Below are positions 41,324 through 49,765 of a DNA stretch of 52,090 nucleotides, piece after piece. Origin of the DNA: an uncultured Roseateles sp. (lineage in GTDB: Bacteria > Pseudomonadota > Gammaproteobacteria > Burkholderiales > Burkholderiaceae); assembly GCA_946886855.1 (NCBI GenBank), contig CAMPJJ010000028.1, positions 1 through 52,090 of the forward strand, in the 5' to 3' direction. Made by a program: the position numbers and the translations under genes. The stretch's first letter is position 1; each line of letters opens with the position of its first letter. Under the pieces are notes generated by a model. The model made no database searches and was not told where the DNA came from. It saw nothing but the letters and a program-made list of their open reading frames with translations.

Positions 41324-41454
41324 GGGCTGCCTTTGGGACCTCGGGAGACTGGCATGGGATGTTTGCGTGACAATCGTCTCGCTTCAATGAACGAAAGTCA
41401 CCTGAGAGGGACTTGTCGCTGTTTCATACTGCACCCCGCTCGAATTCCGACGTG

Positions 41455-42522
41455 ATGCCGATGTCGACCTCTTCCCGTTCAGACACGCCGACCCCCCTGA
41501 CCCCGACCGCGCAAGCGGCGCGGGATCGTGGTCATTCCGCCCGACCGACCGCGCTGACAGCCGGGACGGCCCTGCTGCTGTGCCTGGCGCTGACGGCCTG
41601 CGTCACGCCGAAACCGCCGCCGCCGCCGCCCGAGCCGGTGGTGGCCGCGCCGCCTCCTCCGCCGCCTCCGCCGCCCGAACCCGTGCCGCCGACCGCGGCC
41701 GAACAGGCGCTGGCGCAGAAGACCGCCATGCAGTCGATCGAACTGCTGGAAGCCGGCCAGGAAGACCAGGCCCGCAACGAGCTGCAGCGCGCGCTGCAGC
41801 TGGACCCGGCCAACAAGCTGGCCAACAACCTGATGCGCCAGATCACGGCGGATCCGGTGGCGCAGCTGGGCCGCGAATCCTTCGCCTACACGGTGCAGTC
41901 CAGCGACACGCTGTCGCGGATCGCGGGCCGCTTCATGGGCGACATCTACGCGTTCTACATCCTGGCCCGCTACAACGACATCCGCGTGCCGCGTCAGGTG
42001 TCGGGCGGCCAGGTGCTGCGCATCCCCGGCAAGCCGCCGGCGGGTCCGCTGTATCCGCGCCCCTCGGCGAAGCCGGATCCCAAGGCCGCAGCAGCAGCAG
42101 CAGCAGCAGCAGCAGCCGCCGCTGCCGCACAGGCGCCGACGCCGCCGGCGACGACGACGGTGGCTGCCGCTCCGACGCCGGCTGCCCCACCGCCGCCGCC
42201 GCCGGAGCTCACGCCCGGCGAGAAGGCGATGCGCGCCGGCGACGCGCATGAGCGCGCCGGCCGTTTCGACAAGGCGCTGGAGGAATACCGCCGCGCCGAG
42301 GCCGCCGACCAGCCGGGCGCCGGCGCGAAGATCGAGGCCGTGCGCAAGAAGCAGATCGCCAAGGCCACGCTGACCGCGCGCACCGCGTTCGCCAAGCAGG
42401 ACCTGGCCGGCGCGATCAAGGGGTGGGACAACGTCCTGCAGCTCGATCCGGACAACGAACTGGCCAAGCTGGAACGTCAGAAAGCCGTCACGCTGAAGGC
42501 GAAAGCGGATCAGTTGAAGTGA
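41455..42522 (+). CDS. LysM/TPR lipoprotein
   Basis: A 355-residue envelope lipoprotein. After a Ser/Thr/Pro-rich lead of about 35 residues comes a signal sequence with the lipobox LALTAC. A Pro-rich stretch follows (many PPPP), then a TPR-like repeat (QSIELLEAGQEDQARNEL), a LysM-like unit (YTVQSSDTLSRIAGRFM, about 140-190) that may bind peptidoglycan, a poly-Ala run made by a GCA repeat, and further TPR-like helices at the end. Start choice is open: TTG at 41413 and ATG at 41461 also exist. It is divergent from tagH and may be linked to the type VI or cell-wall system. Confidence 0.75.
   Translation: MPMSTSSRSDTPTPLTPTAQAARDRGHSARPTALTAGTALLLCLALTACVTPKPPPPPPEPVVAAPPPPPPPPPEPVPPTAAEQALAQKTAMQSIELLEAGQEDQARNELQRALQLDPANKLANNLMRQITADPVAQLGRESFAYTVQSSDTLSRIAGRFMGDIYAFYILARYNDIRVPRQVSGGQVLRIPGKPPAGPLYPRPSAKPDPKAAAAAAAAAAAAAAAQAPTPPATTTVAAAPTPAAPPPPPPELTPGEKAMRAGDAHERAGRFDKALEEYRRAEAADQPGAGAKIEAVRKKQIAKATLTARTAFAKQDLAGAIKGWDNVLQLDPDNELAKLERQKAVTLKAKADQLK
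42088..42116 (+). repeat. (GCA)n microsatellite within the LysM lipoprotein gene
   Basis: Nine full GCA units in a row encode part of a poly-Ala run of about 17 residues. The length can change by slipping without breaking the frame. Confidence 0.9.
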
Positions 42523-42542
42523 CCGGTCGGACATGACCGCAC

Positions 42543-42575
42543 GCGAAGAGGCGCCCAAGGCGCCTCTTCGCTTTT
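42543..42575 (+). terminator. Strong Rho-independent terminator of the LysM lipoprotein gene
   Basis: GCGAAGAGGCGCC-caa-GGCGCCTCTTCGC is a perfect 13-pair stem with a three-base loop, followed by TTTT. It starts 20 bp after the stop codon. Because it lies within a longer version of the next reading frame, the acyltransferase must start downstream of it. Confidence 0.92.
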
Positions 42576-42586
42576 CGAGCGCCCCC

Positions 42587-43726
42587 ATGGACGTCCGCAG
42601 CCCTCGCAACTTCGCCATCGACTGCCTGCGCGGCGTGGCCATCCTGCTGGTCGTCGTGCACCATCTGGCGCTGCCGTTCCGGCTGCCGCTTTCGCCCAGC
42701 CTGCTCGGGCCCTGGGTGCCCAAGCGCCTCATCGACGCCGTCAGCTTCAACGGCTACGAGGCGGTCTTCATGTTCTTCGTGATCTCGGGCTTCCTGATCA
42801 CGACCCGCCTCCTCGAGCGCGACGGCGATCTGCGGCGTGTCCGGCTGGGCGCCTTCTACGTCGCCCGCGCGCGCCGGATCCTGCCGCTGCTGCTGGTCGT
42901 GCTGGCCGTGCTCACGCTGCTGGCCGCGCTCGGCGTCCCTGAGTTCGCACCCTCGCCCCGACAGTCGATCGGCGGACTGCTGGGCTCGGCGCTGACCTTC
43001 ACCTTCAACTGGTATGAAGGCCGCACCGGCTGGGCGCCAGCCGCCTGGGACGTGCTGTGGTCCTTGTCGATCGAGGAGGTCTTCTACGTCGCCTTCCCGC
43101 TCTTGGGTCTCGCCTTGCCGCGCCGTTGGCTCGTCGTGGCGCTCGCGGTGCTGGCGCTGAGCCTGCTGCCCTTGCGTTCGCTGGTGCCGATCGTCAACGA
43201 GGTCTGGTGGGAAAAAGCCTATCTGCCCGGCATGTCCGCCATCGCCTGGGGCGTGCTGGCCGCCCTCGCCGCCCGGCGCTGGCAACCGGCGCCGCGCGAC
43301 GCGCGGGCGCTCGCGATCTTCGGCGGCTTCTGCGTGCTGCTGGTGATCGGCTGGGGAGACCTCGTCCACCGCCACCTCTTCAAGAGCGGCATGTACGGCC
43401 TGTGCCTGGGCACCTGCGCGATGCTGGTCGCGTTCCGGGTCCCTGCGCCGGCGCCTCGCCGGGGCCTGGGCTGGCTGGCGCGCATGGGGCGGCTCAGCTA
43501 CGAGCTCTACCTGACGCACATGTTCGTCGTGCTGGCGACGGTGGCGCTGTATCGCGCGTGGATCGGGTCCTCGCAGGCGTGGACTTTCGTCGTCTACCTG
43601 CCCGCGGTCGTCGTCAGCGTCGGACTCGCGCTGGGACTGGAACGCCTGATGCATCGCCTCGACGCCTTGGCGGCCTGGGCGCGGTCGAACGCTCGCAGGG
43701 ACGCCGGCATCGCGCGCACCCACTGA
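42587..43726 (+). CDS. Acyltransferase 3 family membrane protein (OafA/YrhL type)
   Basis: A 379-residue inner-membrane protein with about ten helices. It adds acyl groups (often acetyl) to sugars of surface polysaccharides. The first helix has the family motif FAIDCLRGVAILLVVVHHL with the catalytic-type His. WSLSIEEVFYVAFPLL and RLSYELYLTHMFV are the later conserved parts. An earlier in-frame ATG at 42533 would put the first 18 codons into the terminator hairpin of the previous gene, so MDVRSPR at 42587 was chosen. Confidence 0.88.
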   Translation: MDVRSPRNFAIDCLRGVAILLVVVHHLALPFRLPLSPSLLGPWVPKRLIDAVSFNGYEAVFMFFVISGFLITTRLLERDGDLRRVRLGAFYVARARRILPLLLVVLAVLTLLAALGVPEFAPSPRQSIGGLLGSALTFTFNWYEGRTGWAPAAWDVLWSLSIEEVFYVAFPLLGLALPRRWLVVALAVLALSLLPLRSLVPIVNEVWWEKAYLPGMSAIAWGVLAALAARRWQPAPRDARALAIFGGFCVLLVIGWGDLVHRHLFKSGMYGLCLGTCAMLVAFRVPAPAPRRGLGWLARMGRLSYELYLTHMFVVLATVALYRAWIGSSQAWTFVVYLPAVVVSVGLALGLERLMHRLDALAAWARSNARRDAGIARTH

Positions 43727-43746
43727 ACCCGCCCCCGCCGGAAAAG

Positions 43747-43762
43747 CTGTATATTCATACAG
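43747..43762. promoter_or_regulatory. LexA (SOS) box
   Basis: CTGTATATTCATACAG is a perfect CTGT-N8-ACAG LexA site of the proteobacterial type. It lies 22 bp before the start of the radical-SAM DNA-repair gene, so that gene pair should be induced by DNA damage. Confidence 0.9.
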
Positions 43763-43784
43763 TATTCAATCTTCCCGGCCGTTC

Positions 43785-45122
43785 ATGGACCTCACCCGCA
43801 AGCTCGCCATCCTGGCGGACGCCGCCAAGTACGACGCCTCCTGCGCCTCGAGCGGCACCGACCAGCGCGATTCCCGCGGCGGCGCCGGCATGGGGTCGAC
43901 CGAAGGCATGGGCATCTGCCACAGCTACGCGCCGGACGGCCGCTGCATCTCGCTGCTGAAGATCCTGCTCACCAACCATTGCCAGTACGACTGCCTGTAC
44001 TGCGTGAACCGGTCGTCGAGCAACGTCGCGCGGGCGAAGTTCAGCGCCGAGGAAGTGGTCGCGCTGACGCTGGACTTCTACCGCCGCAACACCATCGAGG
44101 GGCTCTTCCTCAGCAGCGGCATCATCAAGAGTCCGGACTTCACGATGGAGCAGGTGGTGCGCGTCGCGCAGATGCTGCGCGAGGACCACGACTTCCGCGG
44201 CTACATCCACCTGAAGACCATCCCCGATGCCAGCGAGGAACTGCTGCAGCGGGCCGGCCGCTACGCGGACCGGCTCAGCATCAACGTGGAACTGCCCACC
44301 GACGACGGCCTGAAGGCGCTGGCGCCAGAGAAGGACACCATCGCCATCCATCGATCGATGGGCCGGCTGAAGCTGCACATCGACGATGCGAAGGCGGCGC
44401 ATCGGGCGGTGGCCGAGGCGCCGATCCGCGTGCTGCCCGGCGCCGCGGCGCGCCCGGCGAGACCGCCCCGCTTCGCTCCCGCGGGCCAGAGCACCCAGAT
44501 GATCGTCGGCGCCGACGCCAGCGACGATCGCAGCATCCTGCGAAGCAGCGCCGCACTGTATGGGCGCTTCCGGATGCGGCGCGTCTACTACTCCGCCTTC
44601 AGCCCGATCCCCGATGCCGCGCGGGCCCTGCCGCTGCAGGCGCCGCCGCTGGTGCGCGAGCACCGGCTCTACCAGGCCGACTGGCTGATGCGCTTCTACG
44701 GCTTCGATCACGAGGAGATCGTCGACGACGGGACGGGCCTGCTGCGTCTCGACGTCGATCCCAAGCACGCCTGGGCGCTGGCCCATCCGGAGCGCTTTCC
44801 GGTGGATCTCAACCAGGCGCCGCGCGAGCTGCTGCTGCGGGTCCCGGGGCTGGGCGTGGGCTCGGTCGACAAGCTGCTCGCCGCGCGCGTTGCGCGTCGC
44901 CTCCGGGCCGAGGACCTGCGGCAGTTGAAGCTGCCCACGCGCAAGGTGCTCCCTTTCGTGGTCGTCGACGGCCACCGGCCCAGTGCGACAGCGGCGTCCA
45001 CGGTCTTTGGTGCGGCGACGCGCGGTCCGGCGGGGATCGCCGCGCCGGCGATGTCGGCGCAGTCCGCGATACCCGCGATGCCCGAGCCGACGCCCGTGCC
45101 GATGCAGATGGGCCTGTTCTGA
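43785..45122 (+). CDS. Putative DNA modification/repair radical SAM protein (TIGR03916 type)
   Basis: A 445-residue radical-SAM enzyme. The [4Fe-4S] cluster motif is in TNHCQYDCLYCVNR (Cys-x3-Cys-x2-Cys). LFLSSGIIKSPDFTMEQ is a following conserved region. A helix-hairpin-helix unit near the C-terminus (PRELLLRVPGLGVGSVDKLL) should bind DNA. The family is always found with a partner of the TIGR03915 type, which follows here with a one-base overlap (TGATG). Its reaction is not known; spore-photolyase-like repair by a radical is a guess. The SOS box in front supports a repair role. The Ala/Pro-rich last ~40 residues are not conserved-looking. Confidence 0.88.
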   Translation: MDLTRKLAILADAAKYDASCASSGTDQRDSRGGAGMGSTEGMGICHSYAPDGRCISLLKILLTNHCQYDCLYCVNRSSSNVARAKFSAEEVVALTLDFYRRNTIEGLFLSSGIIKSPDFTMEQVVRVAQMLREDHDFRGYIHLKTIPDASEELLQRAGRYADRLSINVELPTDDGLKALAPEKDTIAIHRSMGRLKLHIDDAKAAHRAVAEAPIRVLPGAAARPARPPRFAPAGQSTQMIVGADASDDRSILRSSAALYGRFRMRRVYYSAFSPIPDAARALPLQAPPLVREHRLYQADWLMRFYGFDHEEIVDDGTGLLRLDVDPKHAWALAHPERFPVDLNQAPRELLLRVPGLGVGSVDKLLAARVARRLRAEDLRQLKLPTRKVLPFVVVDGHRPSATAASTVFGAATRGPAGIAAPAMSAQSAIPAMPEPTPVPMQMGLF

Positions 45123-46051
45123 TGATCCGCGTCCGCCTCGACGGCCCCATCGACATCGACGGTTTCCGCCGGGCGGCGAAACGGCTGATGGCTGGCGGCG
45201 TCGCCCCCGACGACGTCGCGTGGAGCACCGGCGACGACGTCGGCGACCTCTGGGCCGACGACTCCCTCGAGGGCGCAGCCGGCGAGCCCGGGCCGACGGC
45301 GGCGGCGCCCTCGGCGTTCACCGTGCCCGCGGCGTTCCTGTCTCTGTGCCGCTCCGCCCTGCTCCACGCCGAGCCCCAGCGCTTCACGCTGCTGTACCGC
45401 ATGCTGGTCCGCCTGAAGACCGAGCCGGGCTATTGGCGCGACACGCTGGACCCGGATCGCCGCCGCGCGGAGCGCCTCGAACGCGAGGTGCGGCATGAGA
45501 TCCACAAGACGCACGCCTTCGTCCGTTTCGTGCCCGTCGAGGATGACGACGGCGAGCGCCTGGTCGCGTGGTTCGAGCCGACGCATCACACGCTCGAAGC
45601 CGCCGCGCCCTTCTTCGCCCGACGCTTCGCGAACCTGCGATGGGCGATCCTTTCGCCCCGTTGCTCGGTCTCCTGGGACGGCGTGACCCTGCGCAGCGGT
45701 CCCGGCGGCCGGCGTGAGGACGCGCCCCCGCAGGACGCGGGCGCGGACCTCTGGTTGACCTACTACCGCAGCATCTTCAACCCGGCGCGGCTGAAGGTCG
45801 CGATGATGGAACGCGAGATGCCGCGCCGCTACTGGGCCAACCTGCCGGAAGCCGCGCTGATCGAGCCGCTCATCGCGCAGGCGGGGGACCGCGTTCAGAC
45901 CATGCTGGCCGCCGGTCCGACTGCGCCGCGCCGCATCCGCGAGATCGATCGTCCCCGCCCTGCCAGCATGGCCAAGCCGGCCAATCCGGCCAGCAGCATC
46001 ACCCAGGTCGACGGCTCCGGCGCGGGCGACGGCACCGCGGACAGCGCGTAG
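45122..46051 (+). CDS. Putative DNA repair partner protein (TIGR03915 / DUF4130 type)
   Basis: A 309-residue partner of the radical-SAM protein, likely translated with it (stop and start overlap by one base). The region EREVRHEIHKTHAFVRFVP and the later WLTYYRSIFNPARLKVAMM belong to the DUF4130 type; some relatives are joined to uracil-DNA glycosylase domains, which is absent here. Start at 45122 (MIRVRLDGPIDIDGF) is at the overlap. The last ~50 residues run through the 3' end of the opposite PEP-CTERM gene and mirror it in composition, so they may be a read-through extension. A stop near residue 260 would be closer to the family size. Confidence 0.82.
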   Translation: MIRVRLDGPIDIDGFRRAAKRLMAGGVAPDDVAWSTGDDVGDLWADDSLEGAAGEPGPTAAAPSAFTVPAAFLSLCRSALLHAEPQRFTLLYRMLVRLKTEPGYWRDTLDPDRRRAERLEREVRHEIHKTHAFVRFVPVEDDDGERLVAWFEPTHHTLEAAAPFFARRFANLRWAILSPRCSVSWDGVTLRSGPGGRREDAPPQDAGADLWLTYYRSIFNPARLKVAMMEREMPRRYWANLPEAALIEPLIAQAGDRVQTMLAAGPTAPRRIREIDRPRPASMAKPANPASSITQVDGSGAGDGTADSA

Positions 46052-46863
46052 TTGAAGCCCGACGCCGAGGTCACCGAGTAGTCGACCACGCGGCCGTACC
46101 AGTCGGTCACCTGCGAGATCCCGCCCCAGTAGATCGTCGGCGCATCGGCGGACATCGTCCCCGTCGCCGCGGGCCCGGCCGCGTTCAGGCGGCTGTTCAT
46201 CTCCAGGTAGAAATCCATGTCCATCGCACGGCCCGCCGTGATCGCGGCCGCGAAGGTGTAGACCGCGTAGACGTTCCCGATCGCGCCGACGTTCCAGTGG
46301 CTGGCGGTCGCGACGCTGCCATCGTGGGCCAGGGTGGTCGTGCTGTCCCAGCTGGTGGTGTAGAACCCGTCGAGCTGGTGGACGAAGGTCCAGTCCAGCG
46401 TCCCCGCCGGCGCGCCGCCGTCCGGGCCGCCGGCACCGCTGGCGCCCGGCTTCATCGATGCCGACGTACCGCCCGCGATCACGATGTTGTAGTGGATGAC
46501 CAGCGCGTCGTCGAAGCCGCCGTCGTTGCGGCTGAAGGTCAGTGCATCGGTCTGGTAGGCCGACAGCGAGGCCGACGACGAGCCGCTCCCCGACACGCTG
46601 GCCGCGAGGCTGCCCGACAGATGCCCGGGGCCGAGTCGCGTCGACGCCGACGTCGCCGACCGGAAGGCGTCGCCCGACGCATCGATGCCGCTGTCGCTCG
46701 CCGAGGCGTTCAGCCAACCCGGGTCGCCGCCGTTCGACCGGCCATCGGCGGCATTGCCGGCCCGCACGTCGATCTGCTGCATCGGACCGCCAGGAGGATT
46801 GAATTGCGCCCAGGCGCCGGGAACGGCCGCGACAAGGACTGCGGCAAGGAGAAGCGGTTTCAT
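45895..46863 (-). CDS. PEP-CTERM sorting-domain exported protein
   Basis: A 322-residue secreted protein. A signal peptide (about 1-20, ending VPGAWAQ) precedes a Ser/Gly/Ala-rich beta-type body of unknown kind. Near the C-terminus is the PEP-CTERM signal: APEPSTWVMLLAGLAGLAML followed by Arg-rich AGRGRS. This tag is processed by an exosortase in bacteria that make extracellular polysaccharide. About 16 residues follow the tag, longer than usual. The start at 46863 gives the signal peptide. The 3' end overlaps the opposite DNA-repair gene by 157 bp. Confidence 0.82.
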   Translation of the reverse strand: MKPLLLAAVLVAAVPGAWAQFNPPGGPMQQIDVRAGNAADGRSNGGDPGWLNASASDSGIDASGDAFRSATSASTRLGPGHLSGSLAASVSGSGSSSASLSAYQTDALTFSRNDGGFDDALVIHYNIVIAGGTSASMKPGASGAGGPDGGAPAGTLDWTFVHQLDGFYTTSWDSTTTLAHDGSVATASHWNVGAIGNVYAVYTFAAAITAGRAMDMDFYLEMNSRLNAAGPAATGTMSADAPTIYWGGISQVTDWYGRVVDYSVTSASGFNYALSAVPSPAPEPSTWVMLLAGLAGLAMLAGRGRSISRMRRGAVGPAASMV

Positions 46864-47044
46864 GGAAGAGCTGCCTTGGAAGACGTGCCGAGCACGAGAA
46901 GGACAGCGCGAGCAAACGAGGCGCCCATGACGGGTCGGCGGCTGTCCCGCAGTCAGGGGGCGCCCAAGGGGGCTGAAGGAAGCCGACCGGCGGGGCGCCG
47001 CGTCGAGGACAAGAACGCCGCTTGCCCGTCCTCTCCATTCGCAC

Positions 47045-47080
47045 CACACGGACCTCGCGGACCTCGCGGACCACGCGGAC
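47045..47080 (+). repeat. Four tandem 9-bp units before the VOC gene
   Basis: Four copies of a 9-mer: cacacggac, ctcgcggac, ctcgcggac and cacgcggac. The array lies in the 299-bp gap between the PEP-CTERM gene and the VOC gene. I see no other feature in that gap. Confidence 0.7.
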
Positions 47081-47162
47081 TACCCAGACCCCCTGGATTC
47101 CCTCGATCATCCGGACGACTTCTTCCCGACGCCGTCCTCTCGACGCTTTCAAGGAGACCCCC

Positions 47163-47591
47163 ATGGAAACGCAGGAACTGCATCGCGGCCGCCTCATCGA
47201 CCACCTCCACCTCGTCGTGCGGGACCTGGCCGCGAGCCGCAGGTTCTACGAAGCGATCCTGCCGCCGCTGGGCGTGCCGATCGGCGGCTCCGGCGACGAC
47301 TACTTCTGGGCCGACGAGCTGTTCGTGTCGACGGCGGACAGCCAGTCCGCGCAGGGACACCTGACCGGGCGTCATCACCTGGCCTTCCAGGCCAGGGACC
47401 GCGCGGCGGTGGACGCCTTCCACCAGACCGCGCTGGCCAACGGCGGCACCGACAACGGCGCGCCCGGCGAGCGGCCTTACCACCCCGGCTACTACGCGGC
47501 GTTCGTGCTCGACCCCGACGGCAACAACATCGAGGCCGTCTTCCACGGCGAGGCCAGGCGCAGCGCGGATTCGGTCAAGGTGACGTTCTGA
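47163..47591 (+). CDS. VOC-family (glyoxalase/dioxygenase-like) protein
   Basis: A 142-residue single-domain protein of the vicinal-oxygen-chelate fold, with beta-alpha-beta-beta-beta units. Metal-ligand type residues are His in DHLHLVVRDL, His in GRHHLAFQARD and Glu in DGNNIEAVFHG. Members include glyoxalases, dioxygenases and antibiotic-resistance proteins. The substrate here is unknown. AAGGAG lies eight bases before the ATG. Its stop is 12 bp from the converging stop of the TPR gene. Confidence 0.82.
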   Translation: METQELHRGRLIDHLHLVVRDLAASRRFYEAILPPLGVPIGGSGDDYFWADELFVSTADSQSAQGHLTGRHHLAFQARDRAAVDAFHQTALANGGTDNGAPGERPYHPGYYAAFVLDPDGNNIEAVFHGEARRSADSVKVTF

Positions 47592-47603
47592 GCGCGCCGG
47601 CCG

Positions 47604-48608
47604 TCACTTCGTGTCGACCTTGTTCTTCGCCGTCGCCGCCGCAGGTGCGGGGGCGGCGGACTTCGCCGCGGGTGCCGGCGCGGCGGACTTCGCCGCGGCT
47701 GCCGGCGCGGCGGACTTCGCCGCAGGTGCAGGCGCGGCGGACTTCGCCGCCGATTCGTCGATCAGCTGCCGCATCATGGCCGTCGCCCGCGCGTTCTTCG
47801 GGTCCACCCGCAGACACTTCTGCAGCACCATGATCGCGCCGGACTTGTCGATCACCGCGAGCTTCTCGGCCTTGCGCACGTAGAGGTCGGCCAGCAGGCG
47901 TTTCGCCGACGGATCGTTGCGGTCCTGGGGCGCGCGCTTCTCCAGCAGGCGGATCGGTTCGTCCACCTCGCCCTGCGCGGACAGCATCGCGATGTGTTCC
48001 AGCTCGTTGCGGTCCGGTCCCGCGGCCGCGGCTGCCGTCGCCGCGTTCGCGGCGGCCGGGGTCGGCTCTTTCGCCGTCGCTCCCGAGCTTGAAGCCTGCG
48101 CCTTGGCCGGGGCTGCCGGCTTCGCCGCGACCGGCGCCGGCGAGGCCTTGCGCAGCGTCACGCGTGCCGGCTTGCCGAGGTAGCTCTTCTGGTTGCGCTC
48201 CTTCTCGAGCGCGCGCAGCGCATCGGCGGCAGCCTCGTTGTCGGGCTGCAGCGCGAGCGCGCCCAGGTACTGCGTGGTCGCGCCGTCCAGGTCGCCGCGC
48301 CTGTGCGCGGCCTTGGCCCTGTCCAGGCGCTCGGCCACGCCGCTGTCGATCTGCTGGCGCGTCGCGGCCAGGCCGTCGCGGTAGGTGGCGTTGTCCGGGC
48401 GCAGCACCGTCAGCGCCTCCCAGGTCCAGGCGGCGTCGGCCAGTTGGCCGTCCTTCACCTGCTCCTGCGCGCGCTGGAGCTGCGCCAACTCGAACGCCGA
48501 CGGCGGACTGCCCGCGCCGCCGTCCGGATGGCGCAGCGCGCTGGGGCCGCCGGTACAGGCCGCCAGCGCGGCGGCCATCACCAGGGCCAGTGCAACGGCC
48601 GCCCTCAT
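47604..48608 (-). CDS. TPR lipoprotein with Ala/Pro/Lys repeat tail
   Basis: A 334-residue envelope lipoprotein. The signal peptide ends at the lipobox LAACTG (Cys about 18). TPR-like helices (about 40-130 and 215-285) have leads such as AAHRRGDLDGATTQYLGAL. Between them lies an Ala/Pro-rich linker. The C-terminus has four near-copies of AAKSAAPAPAA before a Lys-rich end. The ATG overlaps the deacetylase stop by four bases (ATGA), so it belongs to the kinase-deacetylase operon. It is likely a scaffold in the cell wall region. Confidence 0.8.
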   Translation of the reverse strand: MRAAVALALVMAAALAACTGGPSALRHPDGGAGSPPSAFELAQLQRAQEQVKDGQLADAAWTWEALTVLRPDNATYRDGLAATRQQIDSGVAERLDRAKAAHRRGDLDGATTQYLGALALQPDNEAAADALRALEKERNQKSYLGKPARVTLRKASPAPVAAKPAAPAKAQASSSGATAKEPTPAAANAATAAAAAGPDRNELEHIAMLSAQGEVDEPIRLLEKRAPQDRNDPSAKRLLADLYVRKAEKLAVIDKSGAIMVLQKCLRVDPKNARATAMMRQLIDESAAKSAAPAPAAKSAAPAAAAKSAAPAPAAKSAAPAPAAATAKNKVDTK

Positions 48609-49764
48609 GGGGCCGGCCCGATGCGTCGGCTGGTCTGCAGCCGGGCCTTGAAGGCCTCGAGGTCGTGGTCGCCGAAGATCATCGTGCGGCGCAGCATCAG
48701 CGGCTGCGCATAGAAGGCGTTGCCGCCCGGGTTGACGGTCACCGCCAGCGTGTACTTCTGACGCGTCAGCGCGTCCAATACCTGCTCGTTGGCGTCGCCG
48801 TAGGGATAGGCGTAGTGGCGCACCTGGCCCGCCGTGCCGAGCTTCTGCTCGATCAGGTCGCGCGGGCCCGCGGTCTCGCTGTCGAGGTTGCGCTTGTAGC
48901 GATCCTCGTTCTCGCCGCTCGTGCGCTCGATCAGGTTGCGGTGCGTCTTCGAGTGCGACTGGATGTCCATCAAGCCCGAAGCCTGCATTTCCGCCAGCTG
49001 CGACCAGCTCACCGCGTCGCCGCCCGCGCCGACGAAGTCGGTGTAGACGAACATCGTCGCCGGCAGGCCGAGCTTGCGCAGCACCGGGTAGGCGAGCTTG
49101 TAGACCGACTCGTAGCCGTCGTCGAAGGTGATCACCACGGCCTTGGGCGGCAGCGGCTCCTTGCCGTCGAGGTAACCGGCGAGCTGCGACAGCTTGACCA
49201 CGCGGTAGTCGTTCTTCGCCAGCCACTCCATCTGCGCGGCGAAGTTGCCCTGCGACACGGCCATCTTGCCGCCCACCGTGCCAAGCCGGTGGTAGCAGAG
49301 GATGGGCACCGTCTGCAGCTGGCCCGAGCGCACGCCCAGCGGGCTCATCGGCTTGAGCGGCACGATCAGCGGCTGGCCGGGCTCGGCCTTGGTCGCGCCG
49401 CTGTTGGCCTCGCTGATCTGCCACTCGCGGTCTTCGCTGCCCAGCAGCCGGCTGGCGATGCCGCGCAGCGATTCGCCGGCCACCGGCACGTAGATCAGCA
49501 GCCGGTCGCTGCGCGCGATGACCTCGCCGTTCGCGGTCGTCGAGGGCGCCTTCGCGGGCGCGGGCTCGTTGAGCGGCGGCGTCGCGGTCGGCGGCGCGAC
49601 GCAACCGGTCAGCGCGAGCACCGCGGCCGCGGCGGCCATGAGAGCGCCGCCCAGCATGGGACTGCGCGGATTGACGCCCTCTCCCGCTTGCGGGAGGGGG
49701 TGGGGGTGAGGGCCAGCGGCCGGCGAAGTACCGTCGTCAGTCATGAATCCACTCGACACGGACA

Positions 49765-49765
<1 letters not shown>
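48605..49765 (-). CDS. Polysaccharide deacetylase (NodB) lipoprotein with LysM-like unit
   Basis: An enzyme of up to 386 residues that probably removes acetyl groups from a cell-wall or surface polysaccharide. A lipobox LALTGC anchors it. A LysM-like stretch (LLIYVPVAGESLRGIASRLL) may bind peptidoglycan. The NodB domain has VVITFDDGYES (catalytic Asp-Asp), SHSKTHRN (metal His) and YPYGDAN. The ATG at 49765 shares a base with the kinase stop (TGATG), but it puts ~36 odd residues before the signal peptide, including the translation of a palindromic repeat. An alternative start is the ATG at 49657, which begins the hydrophobic signal. Confidence 0.82.
49677..49712. repeat. REP-like palindromic element within the deacetylase 5' end
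   Basis: The sequence ccctctcccgc-tt-gcgggaggg followed by a G-rich ggtgggggtgaggg end has a perfect CTCCCGC/GCGGGAG stem. Elements of this kind are scattered between genes in many proteobacteria. Here it is translated in frame as PHPHPLPQAGEG. Confidence 0.7.

Noticed and set aside
47045..47080. Possible CRISPR-like array
   Set aside because: Units are only 9 bp with no spacers and no cas genes. It is a simple tandem repeat.
44708..47197. 829-codon minus-strand frame over the radical-SAM pair and PEP-CTERM region
   Set aside because: It crosses two well-supported genes on the other strand and a third in another frame. It is an artefact of high GC.
47640..47760. Repetitive DNA at the end of the TPR lipoprotein gene
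   Set aside because: It encodes the AAKSAAPAPAA repeats of that protein and is explained by the gene itself.
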